A stretch of 32,297 bases of DNA from Chara braunii. Taxonomy: Eukaryota > Streptophyta > Charophyceae > Charales > Characeae. Positions within the stretch are counted from its first letter, which is position 1. Every line of letters starts with the position of its first letter. Below the pieces are notes generated by a model that worked only from the letters and a program-made list of their open reading frames with translations, was not told the DNA's origin and ran no database searches. Of this stretch, positions 1 through 10,659 are shown in pieces. The stretch lies in contig BFEA01000010.1 of the NCBI GenBank assembly GCA_003427395.1, positions 1,439,163 through 1,471,459 of the forward strand, read 5' to 3'. A program made the position numbers and the translations under genes.

Positions 1-140
1 CTGGTTCGAGTTGTCTGAGCCTGGTTCGAGTTGTCTGAGTCTGGTTCGAGTTGTCTGAGTCTGGTTCGAGTTGTCTGAGTCTGGTTCGAGTTGTTTGAGT
101 CTGGTTCGAGTTGTCTGAGCTTGGTTCGAGTTGTCTGAGT
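1..140. repeat. 20-bp minisatellite, 7 copies, cut by the window edge
   Basis: Seven head-to-tail copies of a 20-bp unit, CTGGTTCGAGTTGTCTGAGY, with only a few substitutions. The array starts at base 1, so its true length is unknown. Each unit contains GGTTCGA, which resembles part of a tRNA B box, but no tRNA fold is present. Confidence 0.95.
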
Positions 141-2912
141 CTCTATTTCACCATCAGAGGGAACCGACACCGACCAGCGTTCCCATAGAAGCAAGAGGGT
201 TCATTTTATCAGTTGCCCTCACGATCGAACTGTGCCCGATGCCCGACACTATCAGACTCAAAAGTCTTCGGTTGCTTGCTCATCGGTCGATTATTCAAAT
301 GGCCCAGTTAGAACTTCGCCCTTTTAGATCCTCCTCTCGCTGGTCCCCGTCTAGCATGTATTTAGCTATAAGGTAAACAATTTTCTTTAAGATTTTATTT
401 TTCCTGCTCATCAGCCCCAATAAAGGATAACGAGATTCTCAAAGAAAACGCTACCGAGCTAACCCACTTCTCGTAGGCTGCTTACTGGCATTTCCCGAAT
501 CTCGCTGCTTTTCAGTCGTTCCTAGGGGTAGAACTCAGGACTTCCCCTCTTCCCTTTTCTTGAATTTTGCATTCACAATAAAAGACATTTCAAGTGATCA
601 GTCGAATGAGGGTGGGGAAATGGAAAACACTTAACCGAACGGGTGAATCAAAATCTCTCGTGAGTGCACGGTTTTTGCTAGCAGTATCAACCACAAGAGA
701 AGCGCACGCTGTTGAGGGCAACCCTATGCAACCGCTTAAGCATATAGTCTGCATCAGATGAACGCTTTTGACTCTTTCTTTTCACCACCTTGAGGGAAAA
801 CAAAGAATACTGTCTTAAACATGTGAGAGTACACAGCATGCATCCGTAACGTTCACACAAGTCTCCCACCACTCTCCTCGTCACTTCCCCCCCCCGACCA
901 AGAATAAGTACCAGCTAGACCAGCCAACTCTGATGATAACGAAGGGGACTTGATCACACAGGCAGGTTAGCAAGACTAAAGGTGCCACGCAAATCAGTAC
1001 CCAACCACTCTTCACCCGCAACTTACACCATCATGCTCTTTCACTCTCATCTCATCACTCGAGACCACAGTGACTGTGGACAGAGGTTCCCAAGACAACC
1101 CTTGGTAGGCCAGTGACGTCAACGATTAGGCACATTTCACCCCCATTTAATTATTAGGTGCAAAAGTTTTTATTTTACAATCCCTCACTTTTACACTACT
1201 CAGGCTGGTCAGGCTCGATGCACGGGTTTACTTTACCAGTTTACCGCACGTTCAATCACTTTCCTCGTTCAATCACTTTCCATTCTGGGAAAAGAGGTTA
1301 GAGTGACCATTTGCACAACTTAGCTCAAGAGAAAGCTAAGAAGACATCATCAACATTGATCTCGTAGCCTTTCGTACATATCTCCGAGCCTCACTGTTAC
1401 TTCCCGCGGCTGTCACTTAGCTCACTAGGCATCCCTATCGTATCGCCTTCTTCCCATTTTTCTTGGCACCTCAGCTCAGAATCTCCCCTCTGATGAAAAC
1501 CGAAGGCAACGTTAATCCTCGTACAAAGTCATCCACGAGAAACTTCACTCACTGACAGATACATGGGTCTCTCCACTGACAACCGTGTTCTCTCTCTAAC
1601 TGAAGGAACACAATGATGAAGCAACCAAACTCCCTGTGAGTTCTTACTTAATGATCTAGTTACCAACCCGTCTATCACTGTAAATCAGTCTCTATCAGGG
1701 GTTGGCATCATCACACGCGACAAAGCTCCTCTCTCTCTCTGACCATACCAGGCTGGTACGGATGAGACTTACGTGCGCCGTTGCGCTCTAACCCAAGGGA
1801 GCCTACAACTTCTTGCTGGGCAAAGTGACGTTGTCAAGGACTGCACGACGGCTTCCTTCCGCCTCCCTCCTAGAGTTCGCATGTCCCATTCTTCTGCTCA
1901 TGGTCTCACCGGCTCCTAGCGGGCAGAAACAAGATCAGCTGAAGGGATGATAAGAAAACAGCAAAGTCAATGACGCACTGTCCCATCTCTCCCAAGATAG
2001 TAGACTAGACTGCAAGAGACGAAAGCGAAGGTGACATCAACAACACTATGCGCGCAAAACTTCTCCCTAACCTCCTCTCTCCTCTCTTCTCTCGCTCTTC
2101 CCTCCTTTCTGTCGACCGTAGTTGGCTCATACCTCACACGAGCGCGTAGGCAGTGGTTGTCGTCAATCGCATTGCGCGCCTCCCCCTCAGTACCAGACAC
2201 ACTCCCCCGTCTCATTTAGTCGCCCGAGTCTCTCTTACTACCCAGCAAAACTCACCCCTCCCTCACTTGCGGTAACTAGCGCCCTCTCGTCACAAGAACA
2301 CGAAATCATTGAATGTCACGGTGAGGAAGAGATCAAAGACGTCACAAAAGAACGAAGCTCATTCCACTATCTCACGTAAAAGTGGCCAAACCCTTTTCAC
2401 TCCCCCGAATGACCAGGTCTTTCATCCTTGCAGCTAGTAGCGTTTCCATGGATCGCAGTTGCGTGCTCTCGCAGCTTGCAGGCCACCGTTGCTTGCTTTC
2501 ACTGGCTGCGTCATGCAATGTGACTGCTGGAGCAGAGAGGTGACATCAACAGGAAACTTTTCCACCTTTCCTCCCAAGAATGTTTGACTTCCTCCCCTTT
2601 TCATAGGCTCAGACACACGCCGCGTAGCTCGCCTCCCACGTGTATTCGCCTCGTGACTCGACCCTCGTGTCCTGAACTGGCTCCAGGGTCACTCTCTTCT
2701 CTCACTCACGCCTTTTCTCCCGACCCTCCGCCATGGCATGAAGGCTCGCTGCGGCTCGGCAAACACTAGATGCCGCGAGCGAACGTGGAAGCAGCGGTTG
2801 AAGTCAACTGTATCTAGCAAGATCACGCGCTGCTCATCCGCACTGCTCTCCCTTTCGTTGACCTCTCTTTTCTTTTTCCGCGCCCCCCGTATAAGCTACC
2901 TAAAACCGCATA
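141..2912. other. anonymous sequence, no gene recognised
   Basis: Only short open frames occur here and none shows a domain or a convincing composition. Overlapping frames around 1967-2379 lie on both strands and come from pyrimidine-rich sequence (CTCTC runs). No RNA gene or mobile-element terminus was seen. Introns or UTR of an unrecognised gene cannot be excluded. Confidence 0.5.
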
Positions 2913-3539
2913 TCACCCTCTGTCACCTCGCTGTCGCGAGCTCGCCTTGGGTCCACGCTCCACTGGGCCTGCCAGCGGGTGGTTTCGGCGGATCTGGTCC
3001 AGTCCATGCCAGGACTGGACATCCGCCTCTCTGTCACTCATCTCGGACTCCCCTTCAGAGTCCCGCTCCCCATGCTGTACCTCCCTGTCAGTAGTCCCAG
3101 TCGACGAGTCGTCCTCGTGGTAGATGACAATTACCCGCATACTTACAGTCACCCCATCCCGCCTGCATCTCCGCTCCGCCCTTTTACGAGCCTCGGTAAT
3201 AGCCGCCTGCAGCTTCTCGTCTCTCCTCATCTCCTGTTCCCGTTGGCCACAAACATTAAACTTTAACCTCACCTCCCCTTCAGGCTTACTGTAAACCAGT
3301 ATGGACTCCACTACAGTGCCTTTCCCGTCCTCACGCTCCCACATCCAGGAGTATTTCATGTATCTAGGCCTATAGCCACGTAGACCATCCCTGTCTGCCA
3401 TAGCCAACGCTTTGAATAGCCTGGGCCCCGACTCCAGGTGCACGCACTCAAATGGCTTCACGCTAGTCTTCACTATTCCAGCCTTTGGCCCCAGACTAAC
3501 GACACTGGTGCGACGAAATAACTTGCGAGCATCCTCAGA
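2913..3539 (-). CDS. hypothetical open frame, about 209 codons (possible exon or gag-like fragment)
   Basis: The frame is open from just after a TAG at 3540-3542 to its stop at 2913. The first ATG is near 3401, and a GTG lies at 3473. The product looks protein-like. A hydrophobic/aromatic N-terminal half contains KYSWMWERED and ILVYSKPEGEVRLKFNV, followed by a charged helical stretch rich in R, K and E (EARKRAERRCRRD). A short strand-like segment (SMRVIVIYHEDD) comes next, then an acidic/polar tail. The upstream bases CCGTTCTTAG could serve as a splice acceptor, so this might be an exon. I do not recognise the family and no catalytic motif is visible. It lies outside the large retroelement and could instead be a fragment of another repeat. 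Confidence 0.35.
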   Translation of the reverse strand, partial: SEDARKLFRRTSVVSLGPKAGIVKTSVKPFECVHLESGPRLFKALAMADRDGLRGYRPRYMKYSWMWEREDGKGTVVESILVYSKPEGEVRLKFNVCGQREQEMRRDEKLQAAITEARKRAERRCRRDGVTVSMRVIVIYHEDDSSTGTTDREVQHGERDSEGESEMSDREADVQSWHGLDQIRRNHPLAGPVERGPKASSRQRGDRG

Positions 3540-3542
3540 CTA

Positions 3543-4837
3543 AGAACGGCCCAATAGTCCAGCCTTCTCCTTCTTTTTATAAGCTCACATTGCACTGCGA
3601 TCCCTATGCTCTGAGCGGAGAACTCAAGATAGCCTCAATCTTTAACTTATCAGTACCCCGTGAATCTTGAGAATAAAAAATAAAATAAAATTAAAATTTA
3701 AGGTAAAAGAAAAAATGAAGCAGTAGACTAAACACCGCTAGTCACTGCACACACAGACCTTTCACTTCTCGCCCTTGCTATTTCGTCTCGCCGTGAATAT
3801 GATCGCGACCTCAAGGTGGTGGTCCCATAACGGGATACCGACCTGCGTTTTCTTTTCTTCAAAACTAGCCACTACCTTGACTCCTTATGGGTACCCACGT
3901 CCGATGGCAAGGAGGGGGCTTATGACCTTCCACGGGGAGTGATAATCCTCCTACCGATGCGGCCGCGGGTGCTCCCATTTTGAGGTCCCAGTTAGTAGCA
4001 CTCAGCCGGACAACTCAGTTCCAGGTGATATACGAAGGGTCGGCCATTCTAGGCCATCAGACGACGGCCACAGTTCAAAATTTGAACCGTTGGCCCCGCG
4101 AAACGACTGACACAGAAAACAAATAAAAGAAAAAAGAAAAACTTAATAATAGTGATAAGGAGAATGACCTAAAATACTAATAAGTTAAATCTATAGCGCT
4201 GCTACCCAGAAGCCGCTAGATTTTTCGAAACAAAAGATGGAGGTCCAGATCAGCGCGCAGATCTGATGTACGCCCTTCCTTCACTTTTTATCTTTCTTTG
4301 CCCTTTTTCTTTCCTGATTTCTTTTCTGCTCGATAGTGACAGCGGAACCCCGTCGTGCACCTAATCCATAACCCGGTAGAGGGGCGCTTGGCGCGCAATA
4401 GAAAAAACATCGCCTATCCCTCTACCTTCGCGTCCCAGGGCGAACCCTGAGGCTACCACGGCCACAGGCCGGTTGTGCTCTGCTGTACAACAGGGCGTCG
4501 AGCCTGCGTGGACCAGTGGAAAGCCCTGTGGCGCACCTTTTGCCGAAGCAGGCACCAGCAGGACCGGTCCACTTCAAGGTATGGCCCGGGTACTAAGGGT
4601 CGTAGTGGTTCGGGAACTTACCTACATGTCGCGACATCGAGCAAGAGACGGATACAAAAAGGGGACTTGGTACGCAGAGGAGGGCCGGGACACCGCGCCC
4701 TCCGACAACGCGTTCCATTTTTCGATTTTTGTTATTTGGACCCACTGGTCTCTGACAACATCCCGGACGGTGTCCCATTTTTTATTTTGGAATCCCCTTG
4801 CCCCCAACAGTCCCAATATCTCTTCCTCGGGTGCCGC
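3543..4837. other. anonymous left flank of the retroelement
   Basis: No supported gene. An A/T-rich stretch (AAATAAAATAAAATT type) lies at about 3668-3715, and a perfect 15-nt palindrome, GTTCAAAATTTGAAC, at 4073-4087. Open frames at 4473-5036 run across the LTR border at 4838 and are not credible genes. The five bases before 4838 do not match the five bases after 29659. Confidence 0.5.
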
Positions 4838-5396
4838 TGTCGCGCCCCCACCGTTCCAGGGCCTGGTTCGATGTCCCTCCCCGGACCGAGTGCGATGGGT
4901 TGGTGGACTGGCAGGCTGTCACGCAGGATTTTGGAAAGTTTTAGGAAAATTAGAAGTGAATTCACAAGCAGCCTTTGTCACACACTCGAGTAGTCAGGGT
5001 TACCCCTTTTGCCAGCGACGACACGGCTTAGAGTGAGGCGTTCGGTTTTATCGCCTGCACCTGACCCCGTATAAAAGTTAGACTCAAGGTCACCGGAGTC
5101 CCTATTATCCAAGAGTCCTTCAAGTAGCCTTGAGTGTAACCTGTTATGATAAGGAGTGATAAATAACTTGTTACCTCATGCATAAACATTCCATGCATTA
5201 AAGGACATGCATCATAAATCAAATGACACTGAGAGGACGAAAAGACCAGAAACCAGACTCTGCAAGAGCATGACCAGAGACACGAGACTGAAGAATAGTA
5301 CACAGAGAATGCAGGAAGCAGCCATAGGAGGGGCTGCAGTCACTGATAAATCATAATAATGTCATAATACATCTCAGTGACTAAAAAATATGAGCC

Positions 5397-5846
5397 TCAA
5401 TCAATAACGACGAGTGGTACCCCCTCATGAGTGGGCTCGACTGTCAGGGACTCCGTATCTGGTACACGCTGGTCCTCCTCATCATTGAGAACCTGAGTGG
5501 CTATCGACTCTGGGACCACATAGCTGATGTCAAAAGATGTCGCAGGATCGATCTTGNTNATATATGCCATACATCTCGCCATCTCCTCNTCCGCNACACT
5601 CCGGAGGTACAACTCCTCAGCGAGGGAAATGTTGTCANTGGCACCAATCANGATCTCAATCCGTCCCTTGTCGTANATGTAATCATACGAAACCTCCAGA
5701 AAACGGTCTCCATAGAGTGGCTTCCGAAAAGCCTGTATGACGAAGTCTNCTCCCACCAAATGACTGTAGCCATCCNCAAGATATNGGACTGGTCCCTTCC
5801 CCCTTGAAGGGCCGGCTACCTCCTCTNACTTGGGTCCTCCTGACAT
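5397..5846 (-). CDS. LTR-encoded ORF 1 (left copy), unknown protein
   Basis: About 149 codons from ATG at 5846. The N terminus is short and polar (MSGGPK...GPSRGKGPV). A compact region follows with RFLEVSYDY, KGRIEI, LAEELYLRS and MARCMAYINK, then an acidic tail ending PLVVID. Several Ns lie in the frame. One falls in codon 7, where the right LTR reads TGA. The frame is kept in the right LTR (24398 downward) except for that stop and an 11-bp difference near the 3' end. It lies in the transcribed R/U5 part downstream of the LTR TATA box. I see no known domain. Its length and spacing faintly resemble the leader ORF at 22002-22337. Coding status is inferred from conservation only. Confidence 0.4.
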   Translation of the reverse strand: MSGGPKXEEVAGPSRGKGPVXYLXDGYSHLVGXDFVIQAFRKPLYGDRFLEVSYDYXYDKGRIEIXIGAXDNISLAEELYLRSXAXEEMARCMAYXXKIDPATSFDISYVVPESIATQVLNDEEDQRVPDTESLTVEPTHEGVPLVVID

Positions 5847-5985
5847 GTAATGCCTGAATCAATCACCCTCAAGCAGGTATCGTGCCAAGAGGTAAGCAAC
5901 CCGTNGTAAGGNTGCCTTCCGCCTNCGTCTCACTCCGGTGACCAATGTCATAAGATACCCTGGATCTGCTCCAACTCAAGCGTGC

Positions 5986-6618
5986 TCAATCCCTGTCAGT
6001 ATCCCAATCAAAATAGTCCCCCAAGTCAACGTCGCTCACGCAGCAAGGCTCTTGGTCTGACTCGTCTGTCATTGACCTCTGTAAACAGGTGGTAANAGGT
6101 ATNCCGAATCTGGCNACCTCGCTNCTTATCNTNCTGTCNNGNNGCCTCTTTTCCTTGCTNCCACCTCTNCTCANCGGTTTTGGATTACAGCCATCAAAGT
6201 CAAAGAGAGCACCACCTTGTGCAAAGGGGACCTGGGGAAACACCACATGTAACTAGTGCTCCCTCCAGTAACTCTCCCTGCGGAAGATATAGTCAGCAAT
6301 CCGGTCATAGGTGGCCCCCTTTATTCCCTGCCAAGCATCTCTCACGTGATAAGTGATCACCAACGTGTATCTCGATGTGGGAGACTCATTGGCCCTAATG
6401 ACGAAGCTCTGATGTCCAATGTGTCGATAACAGAACTTCTCAACCAGCTTACCCCATGTGGGGGTCTTATGTTGAGGAACCAGCTTGACCAATCTGCAAA
6501 GTATGGTAGAATGCTCCTGACAAGTGGTTACACCAAACAATGGTGTCCTGGTGATAAAGGGGGGTATAAGCGACTCAGGAAAATAACCCAACTCGATGGG
6601 ATCAGAGAGGACAGCACC
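5986..6618 (-). pseudogene. LTR-encoded ORF 2 (left copy), interrupted by one TAG
   Basis: One minus-strand frame runs from about 6618 to a stop at 5986, broken by a TAG at 6253-6255. The same break exists in the right LTR, so it predates divergence of the copies or is a genuine terminator. The first part contains FGVTTCQEHSTIL, KFCYRHIGHQSF, SRYTLVITYHV and YDRIADYIFRRESYW. The part after the stop contains VVFPQVPFAQGG and LFDFDGCNPKP, a basic stretch and an acidic end. No ATG is evident at the start. The arrangement of a strand motif, a helix and a VP...F.DG..P motif recalls the leader paralogs at 20757-23143, but the similarity is weak and needs a profile search. Confidence 0.4.
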
Positions 6619-6660
6619 TCAATAGACCCTCTAGCCAAACTGATTGGCAACCAACCCAAT

Positions 6661-6931
6661 ATAGGGGCCCGCCTGAATGGGCCCGGCTTAACAACAATCA
6701 ACTGAGTATAGGAGCCCGCCTGAATGGGCCCGACTGAACAGCAACAACTCGATATAGGGGCCCGCTTGAATGGGCCCGCCTGAACAGCAACAACTCGATA
6801 TAGGGGCCCGCCTGATTGGGCCCGGCTGAACAGCAACAACTCGATACAAGGGCCCGCCCGAATGGGCCCGACTGAACAACAACAACTCGGTACAAGGGCC
6901 CGCCTGAATGGGCCCGACTGAACAGCAACTC
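6661..6931. repeat. 46-bp minisatellite in the left LTR, about 6 copies
   Basis: Each unit contains the two blocks GGGCCCGCCTGAATGGGCCC and CAGCAACAACTCGAT. The partner array lies at 25209-25478. Open frames across it on the minus strand (repeated SRAHSGGPLYRVVAVQ) are a by-product of the repeat. Confidence 0.9.
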
Positions 6932-7309
6932 AGGAGCTCAGCATAACAACATCATAAGAGTATCTCTGGAGCGAGTGGACTAGAATATGAGGACTGGGAC
7001 TGCCAGTATTGTCACTGTAGAGGACTGATCATCAAGGTGTTATCTATGCAGGGGCCAGTTGCAAAGTACTGCGTGTGCAAACTGGACTGCGCTGATACCG
7101 TATGTGCAGGAAAAATACCGTCTGCACAGGGACTGATTGTCCATGTAGAGACTGATTGGCAAGAAATCAAATCAGTGGGAGTTGGGGCTAATCATATCAT
7201 CAGAGACATCCTGTCATGTCCTTAAGACTAATCACACTAGCAGGGGCGTGCGTCCCCAACCATCATACCGGCGGGACGTGCGTTCTAGAATCATCAGAAC
7301 GTCAGAGCG
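6932..7309. other. LTR unique spacer
   Basis: Nonrepetitive LTR sequence, nearly identical to 25479-25856 in the other LTR. A plus-strand frame of 62 codons (7037-7225) is present in both LTRs but is antisense to the element and shows no motif. Confidence 0.4.
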
Positions 7310-8352
7310 CACACTCATATAACCTACCCGAGCCTGGGCGCACTCATGTAACGATACCGAGTGTGGGCGTGCATGGGCGCACACTCAAAAGACAATACTA
7401 AGCTTGGGCGCGCATGGGCGCGCACTCAGATCACAGTTCCAGGCTTGGGCGCGCATGGGCACGCACTCAAATAGTGAGTTCAAGCTTGGGTACGCATGAG
7501 CGCACACTCAAATGGCAATGCCGAGCATAGGCACGCGTGAGCGCGCACTCAAATAGCAATACTAATCAAGGGCGCGCGTGAGTGCATACTCAAATGGCAA
7601 TGCCGAGCATAGGTGCGCGTGGGCGCACACTCAAATGACACTGCTGAGCTTGGGCGTGCATGCGCGCGCACTTAAATAACATTATCAAGCTTGGACGCAC
7701 ACTCAAATAGTAGTACTGAGACCGGGCGCGCACTCAGACAGTCAAACTGAGACTGGGCGCGCACTCAAACAGCCAAACTGAGACAGGGCGCACACTCAAA
7801 CAGCCAAACTGAGACTGGGCGCGCACTCAAACGACCAAACTAATCATGGACACGCATGGGCGCATGCCCAAATAGCAATGTCGAGCCTTGACGCGCATAG
7901 GCGCGCAGTGTAATAGCAATTCCGGGCTCAGGCGTGCATGGGCGCACTCTCAAGTGGCAATCCGGCCTGGGCGCGCATGGGCGCGCATTCTAATAACTGT
8001 TCCAGACTTGGGTGCGCATGGGCGCGCACTCAAATAGCAATATCCAGCACAAGCGCGCATGGGCGCGCAGTCAAATGGTAGTATCGAGCGTGGGCGCGCA
8101 TGGGCGCCCACTCTAACAGCAAAGCCAAGCTTGGACGCGCATGGGCACACACTTTAACAGCAATGCCAAGCTTGGGCGCGCATGGGCGCGCACTTAGATA
8201 ATAATATCAAGCTTGGGCGCGCACTCAGATAACAATATCAAGCTTGGGCGCGCATGGGCGCGCACTCTAATATTAATATAAAGCATGGGCGTGCATGGGC
8301 GCGCGCTCAGATAACAATATCAAGCTTGGGCGCACATGGGTGCGTGCTCAAA
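7310..8352. repeat. about 40-bp CpG-rich minisatellite in the left LTR, about 25 copies
   Basis: Degenerate tandem copies built around GGGCGCGCATGGGCGCGCAC, followed by TCAAATAGCAATA and AAGCTT-type spacers. The array is rich in alternating purine-pyrimidine runs (GCGCGCATG). Partner array at 25855-26952. Confidence 0.9.
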
Positions 8353-8665
8353 TAAAACTCGAGTGCACCAGTTCGAAATCGGCAAGGTCAACTGCGAAGT
8401 GCGCATGAGCACTCAGTTCCAAATTGGTGGTGCCCGCTGCAAGATACAAACTCAAAATCGATAATGTCAACGGCGGACTATGTGTTGGCGCACAGTGTCG
8501 AAATCGGTAATGTCCGCTGCGAAGTACAGATTCAAAGTCGACAATATCAACTGCGGAGTGTGCATCGGCGCACAATCTCAAAATCGAAGGGTCTCTCAAT
8601 GGAGCGTGCACTGGCACACAGTCAAAGTCTGCAATTTTCTCAGGAGGGTGTGTATGCTGACGCAC
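8353..8665. repeat. degenerate repeat block (AAATCG...GCGAAGTG type) in the left LTR
   Basis: Loosely repeated phrases such as CAAAATCGATAATGTCAAC and GCGGAGTGTGCATCGGCGCA recur at irregular spacing. A 105-codon minus-strand frame ending at 8348 is open in both LTRs (partner 26947-27264), with repeated ADAHSAVDIVDFE-like segments. I treat it as repeat-derived. Confidence 0.6.
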
Positions 8666-8937
8666 TGGCTAAGGACCGGCGAAGCAAAACCCCCTAGATT
8701 GAGTGCTAATTAGCGGACTGGCTCGTGATCATAGCAATGCAGTTCCACCTGATCATACCAATGCAGTTCCATGGTTATCACGGCAGTATTCACAGATTAA
8801 AGTGTGCACTGACACTCTGTTTCATGATTATCAAGACAAAGATCACTGGTAAGCAGGTTTCAGAATTGATCTTCAGACGTAAGTGCACTGCTCCCAAGTT
8901 CAAAATCGGCCCTCAGATATGATATGCATGAGCGCAC
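8666..8937. other. LTR unique spacer
   Basis: No gene or clear structure apart from a short duplication of CATAGCAATGCAGTTCCA-like sequence near 8740-8770. It matches 27266-27537 in the other LTR. Confidence 0.4.
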
Positions 8938-9130
8938 TGTTCAGAATCAGCCCTCAAGCATGGTGTACGTGGGNACACAATTNAGAATTAGCCCTCAATC
9001 ATGGCGTGCGTGGGCNCACAACTCAGAATCAGCCCTCANTCAANGNGTGNGTGGGCACTCNATTCGGAATCAGCCCTCAATCATGGCATGCATGGGCACT
9101 CAATTCAGAATCAGCCCTCAATCATGAAAG
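8938..9130. repeat. 41-bp minisatellite in the left LTR, about 4.5 copies
   Basis: Units start CAGAATCAGCCCTCAATCAT and continue GGCATGCATGGGCACTCAATT. Many single Ns occur here, while the partner array (27539-27725) has none. Confidence 0.9.
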
Positions 9131-9359
9131 TCGATTTTGCAGATTGAGTGTGTGCCGTCACACAGATTCAAGTTCGTCAAGGCAGTTCCACAGGTCGAGT
9201 GCACAGTGTCGCTCATACTCAAAGTCGAGTGTGAGTGCGCACAGTCGCACCTATTCAAGATCATCAATGTAATTCCATAGATTGAAGGCGCAGTGTAGCA
9301 CTTACTCGAAGTCGAGTTTGAGTGCGCACAGTCGCATTTGGTCATCAATGGATTCAATG
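9131..9359. repeat. degenerate copies leading into the 82-bp array
   Basis: Diverged units sharing the GAGTTTGAGTGCGCACAGTC phrase with the array to the right, at approximately the same spacing. They probably represent older array members. They match 27726-27957. Confidence 0.6.
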
Positions 9360-10010
9360 CAGCCCCTACGGACTGAATGTGCAACGTCACACTAGCTCAA
9401 AGCCGAGTTTGGGTGTGCATAGACACATTAAATCATTAACGTAGTCCCTACGGACTGGGTGTGCAATGTCACACTCACTCGAAGCCGAGTTTGAGTGTGC
9501 ACAGTCACACTAAATCAGAAATGCAGTACCTACGGACTGGGTGCGCAATGTCACACTCACTCGAAGCTGAGTTTGAGTGTGCACAATCACACTAAATCAG
9601 AAATGCAGTCCCTACGGACTAGGTGCGCAATGTCACACTCACTCGAAGCTGAGTTTGAGTGTGCATAGTCACACTAAATCAGAAAAGCAGTGTCTACGGA
9701 CCGGGTGTGCAATGTCACACTCACTCGAAGCCGAGTTCGAGTGTGCACAATCACACTAAATCGGAAATGCAGTCCCTACGGACTAGGTGTGCAATGTCAC
9801 ACTCACTCGAAGTCGAGTTTGAGTGTGCACAGTCACACTAAATAAAAAATGCAGTCCCTACGGACTGGGTGTGCAATGTCACACTCACTCGAAGCCGAGT
9901 TTGAGTGTGCACAGTCACACTAAACAGAAATGCAGTCCCTACGGACTGGGTGTGCAATGGCACACTCACTTGAAGCGGAGTTTGAGTGTGGACAGTCACA
10001 CTAAATCATT
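9360..10010. repeat. 82-bp minisatellite in the left LTR, 8 copies
   Basis: The phrase CTACGGACTGGGTGTGCAAT recurs eight times at 81-83 bp spacing (about 9366, 9449, 9531, 9612, 9694, 9776, 9858 and 9939). The right LTR has only three (27964, 28046, 28128). This difference of about 410 bp explains most of the length difference between the LTRs. Confidence 0.95.
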
Positions 10011-10019
10011 ATTATAAGG

Positions 10020-10290
10020 CTCCCGGATTAAGTGTCTGTTGGCATGCTAATTCACGATCCTCAAAGGGAAAATCACAGATCAAGTGCCTATTGGCACGCT
10101 GGCTCGTGGTCATCAGAGCAGACTCATGGATTAAGTGCCTGTCGGCACGGTGGCTCACTGTCAGCCCTCAAGTACAATGTGCATGGGTGCGGAGTTCTGG
10201 ATCAATCTTCAAATATAGTGAATATGGACGCCCAGCGTCGTGGGTTCACAGTATTATCGACCCTCAAGTACAGTGAGCATGGGCGCTTGC
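10020..10290. repeat. about 52-bp repeat in the left LTR, 3 copies
   Basis: Units centred on AAGTGCCTATTGGCACGCTGG. The phrase GTGCCTATTGGCAC is itself a small palindrome. The right LTR has four units (28205-28420). Confidence 0.75.
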
Positions 10291-10610
10291 ACAGCAGGCG
10301 GCTAGCTGAACCGGAGCGAGCGGAAGAGGGAGAGGGAGAAGGTGAGCCGAGGGAGCAGAGGGAGAAGGGGGGCAGAATGACATAGAGGGGGCCGCCATAC
10401 TTTCCGAACAACCCCGCCCGTTTACCTCCTTCTTGTATGCCTTGGCCTCACTCCATCTCCTGGCTACTCCAGCGCAACAGCTCCTGTCCCTCTTCCTTGC
10501 TGTCCTGCCAGCGTCTCCGCATCCCGGAAATGAGCATCTCCCTGCTGTTCCGCCAGCGCTTCCACGTTCCCGCAGGTGAGGGCTTTTTCTTCCAAGTGGC
10601 ACAGCCTCTC

Positions 10611-10617
10611 TTTTATA
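10611..10617 (-). promoter_or_regulatory. LTR TATA box (left copy)
   Basis: The minus strand reads CACTATAAAAGAGAGG, a textbook TATA box. It is conserved in the right LTR at 28853-28859. It lies about 0.95 kb from the transcriptional 5' end of the LTR. That gives a U3 of about 0.95 kb and a very long R/U5 of about 5.7 kb if transcription starts 25-30 nt downstream. Confidence 0.65.
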
Positions 10618-10659
10618 GTGGAGAGGCCAGGTGGTAGGGCCCAAGTGCAGCAGTCCTAA

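Noticed and set aside
1-140. tRNA-like B-box motif in each 20-bp unit
   Set aside because: No A box, no cloverleaf and no acceptor stem; only a minisatellite.
1491-1507. CTGATGAAAACCGAAGG as a second hammerhead core
   Set aside because: No helix II can form, GAAA is displaced, and there is no helix III or cleavage triplet.
4473-5036. Plus-strand open frames of 172-187 codons
   Set aside because: They run across the LTR border at 4838 and have no motif; overlapping frames on both strands are equally open.
5070-5077. TATAAAAG on the plus strand near the left LTR edge
   Set aside because: Opposite to pol and PBS orientation and altered to TATAAAGG in the other LTR; an antisense promoter is possible but unsupported.
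6528-6928. Minus-strand frames with SRAHSGGPLYRVVAVQ repeats
   Set aside because: Translation of the 46-bp minisatellite; the frame drifts between units.
7310-10290. CRISPR-like repeat-spacer arrays
   Set aside because: Units are contiguous and degenerate throughout, without unique spacers, in a eukaryotic retroelement LTR.
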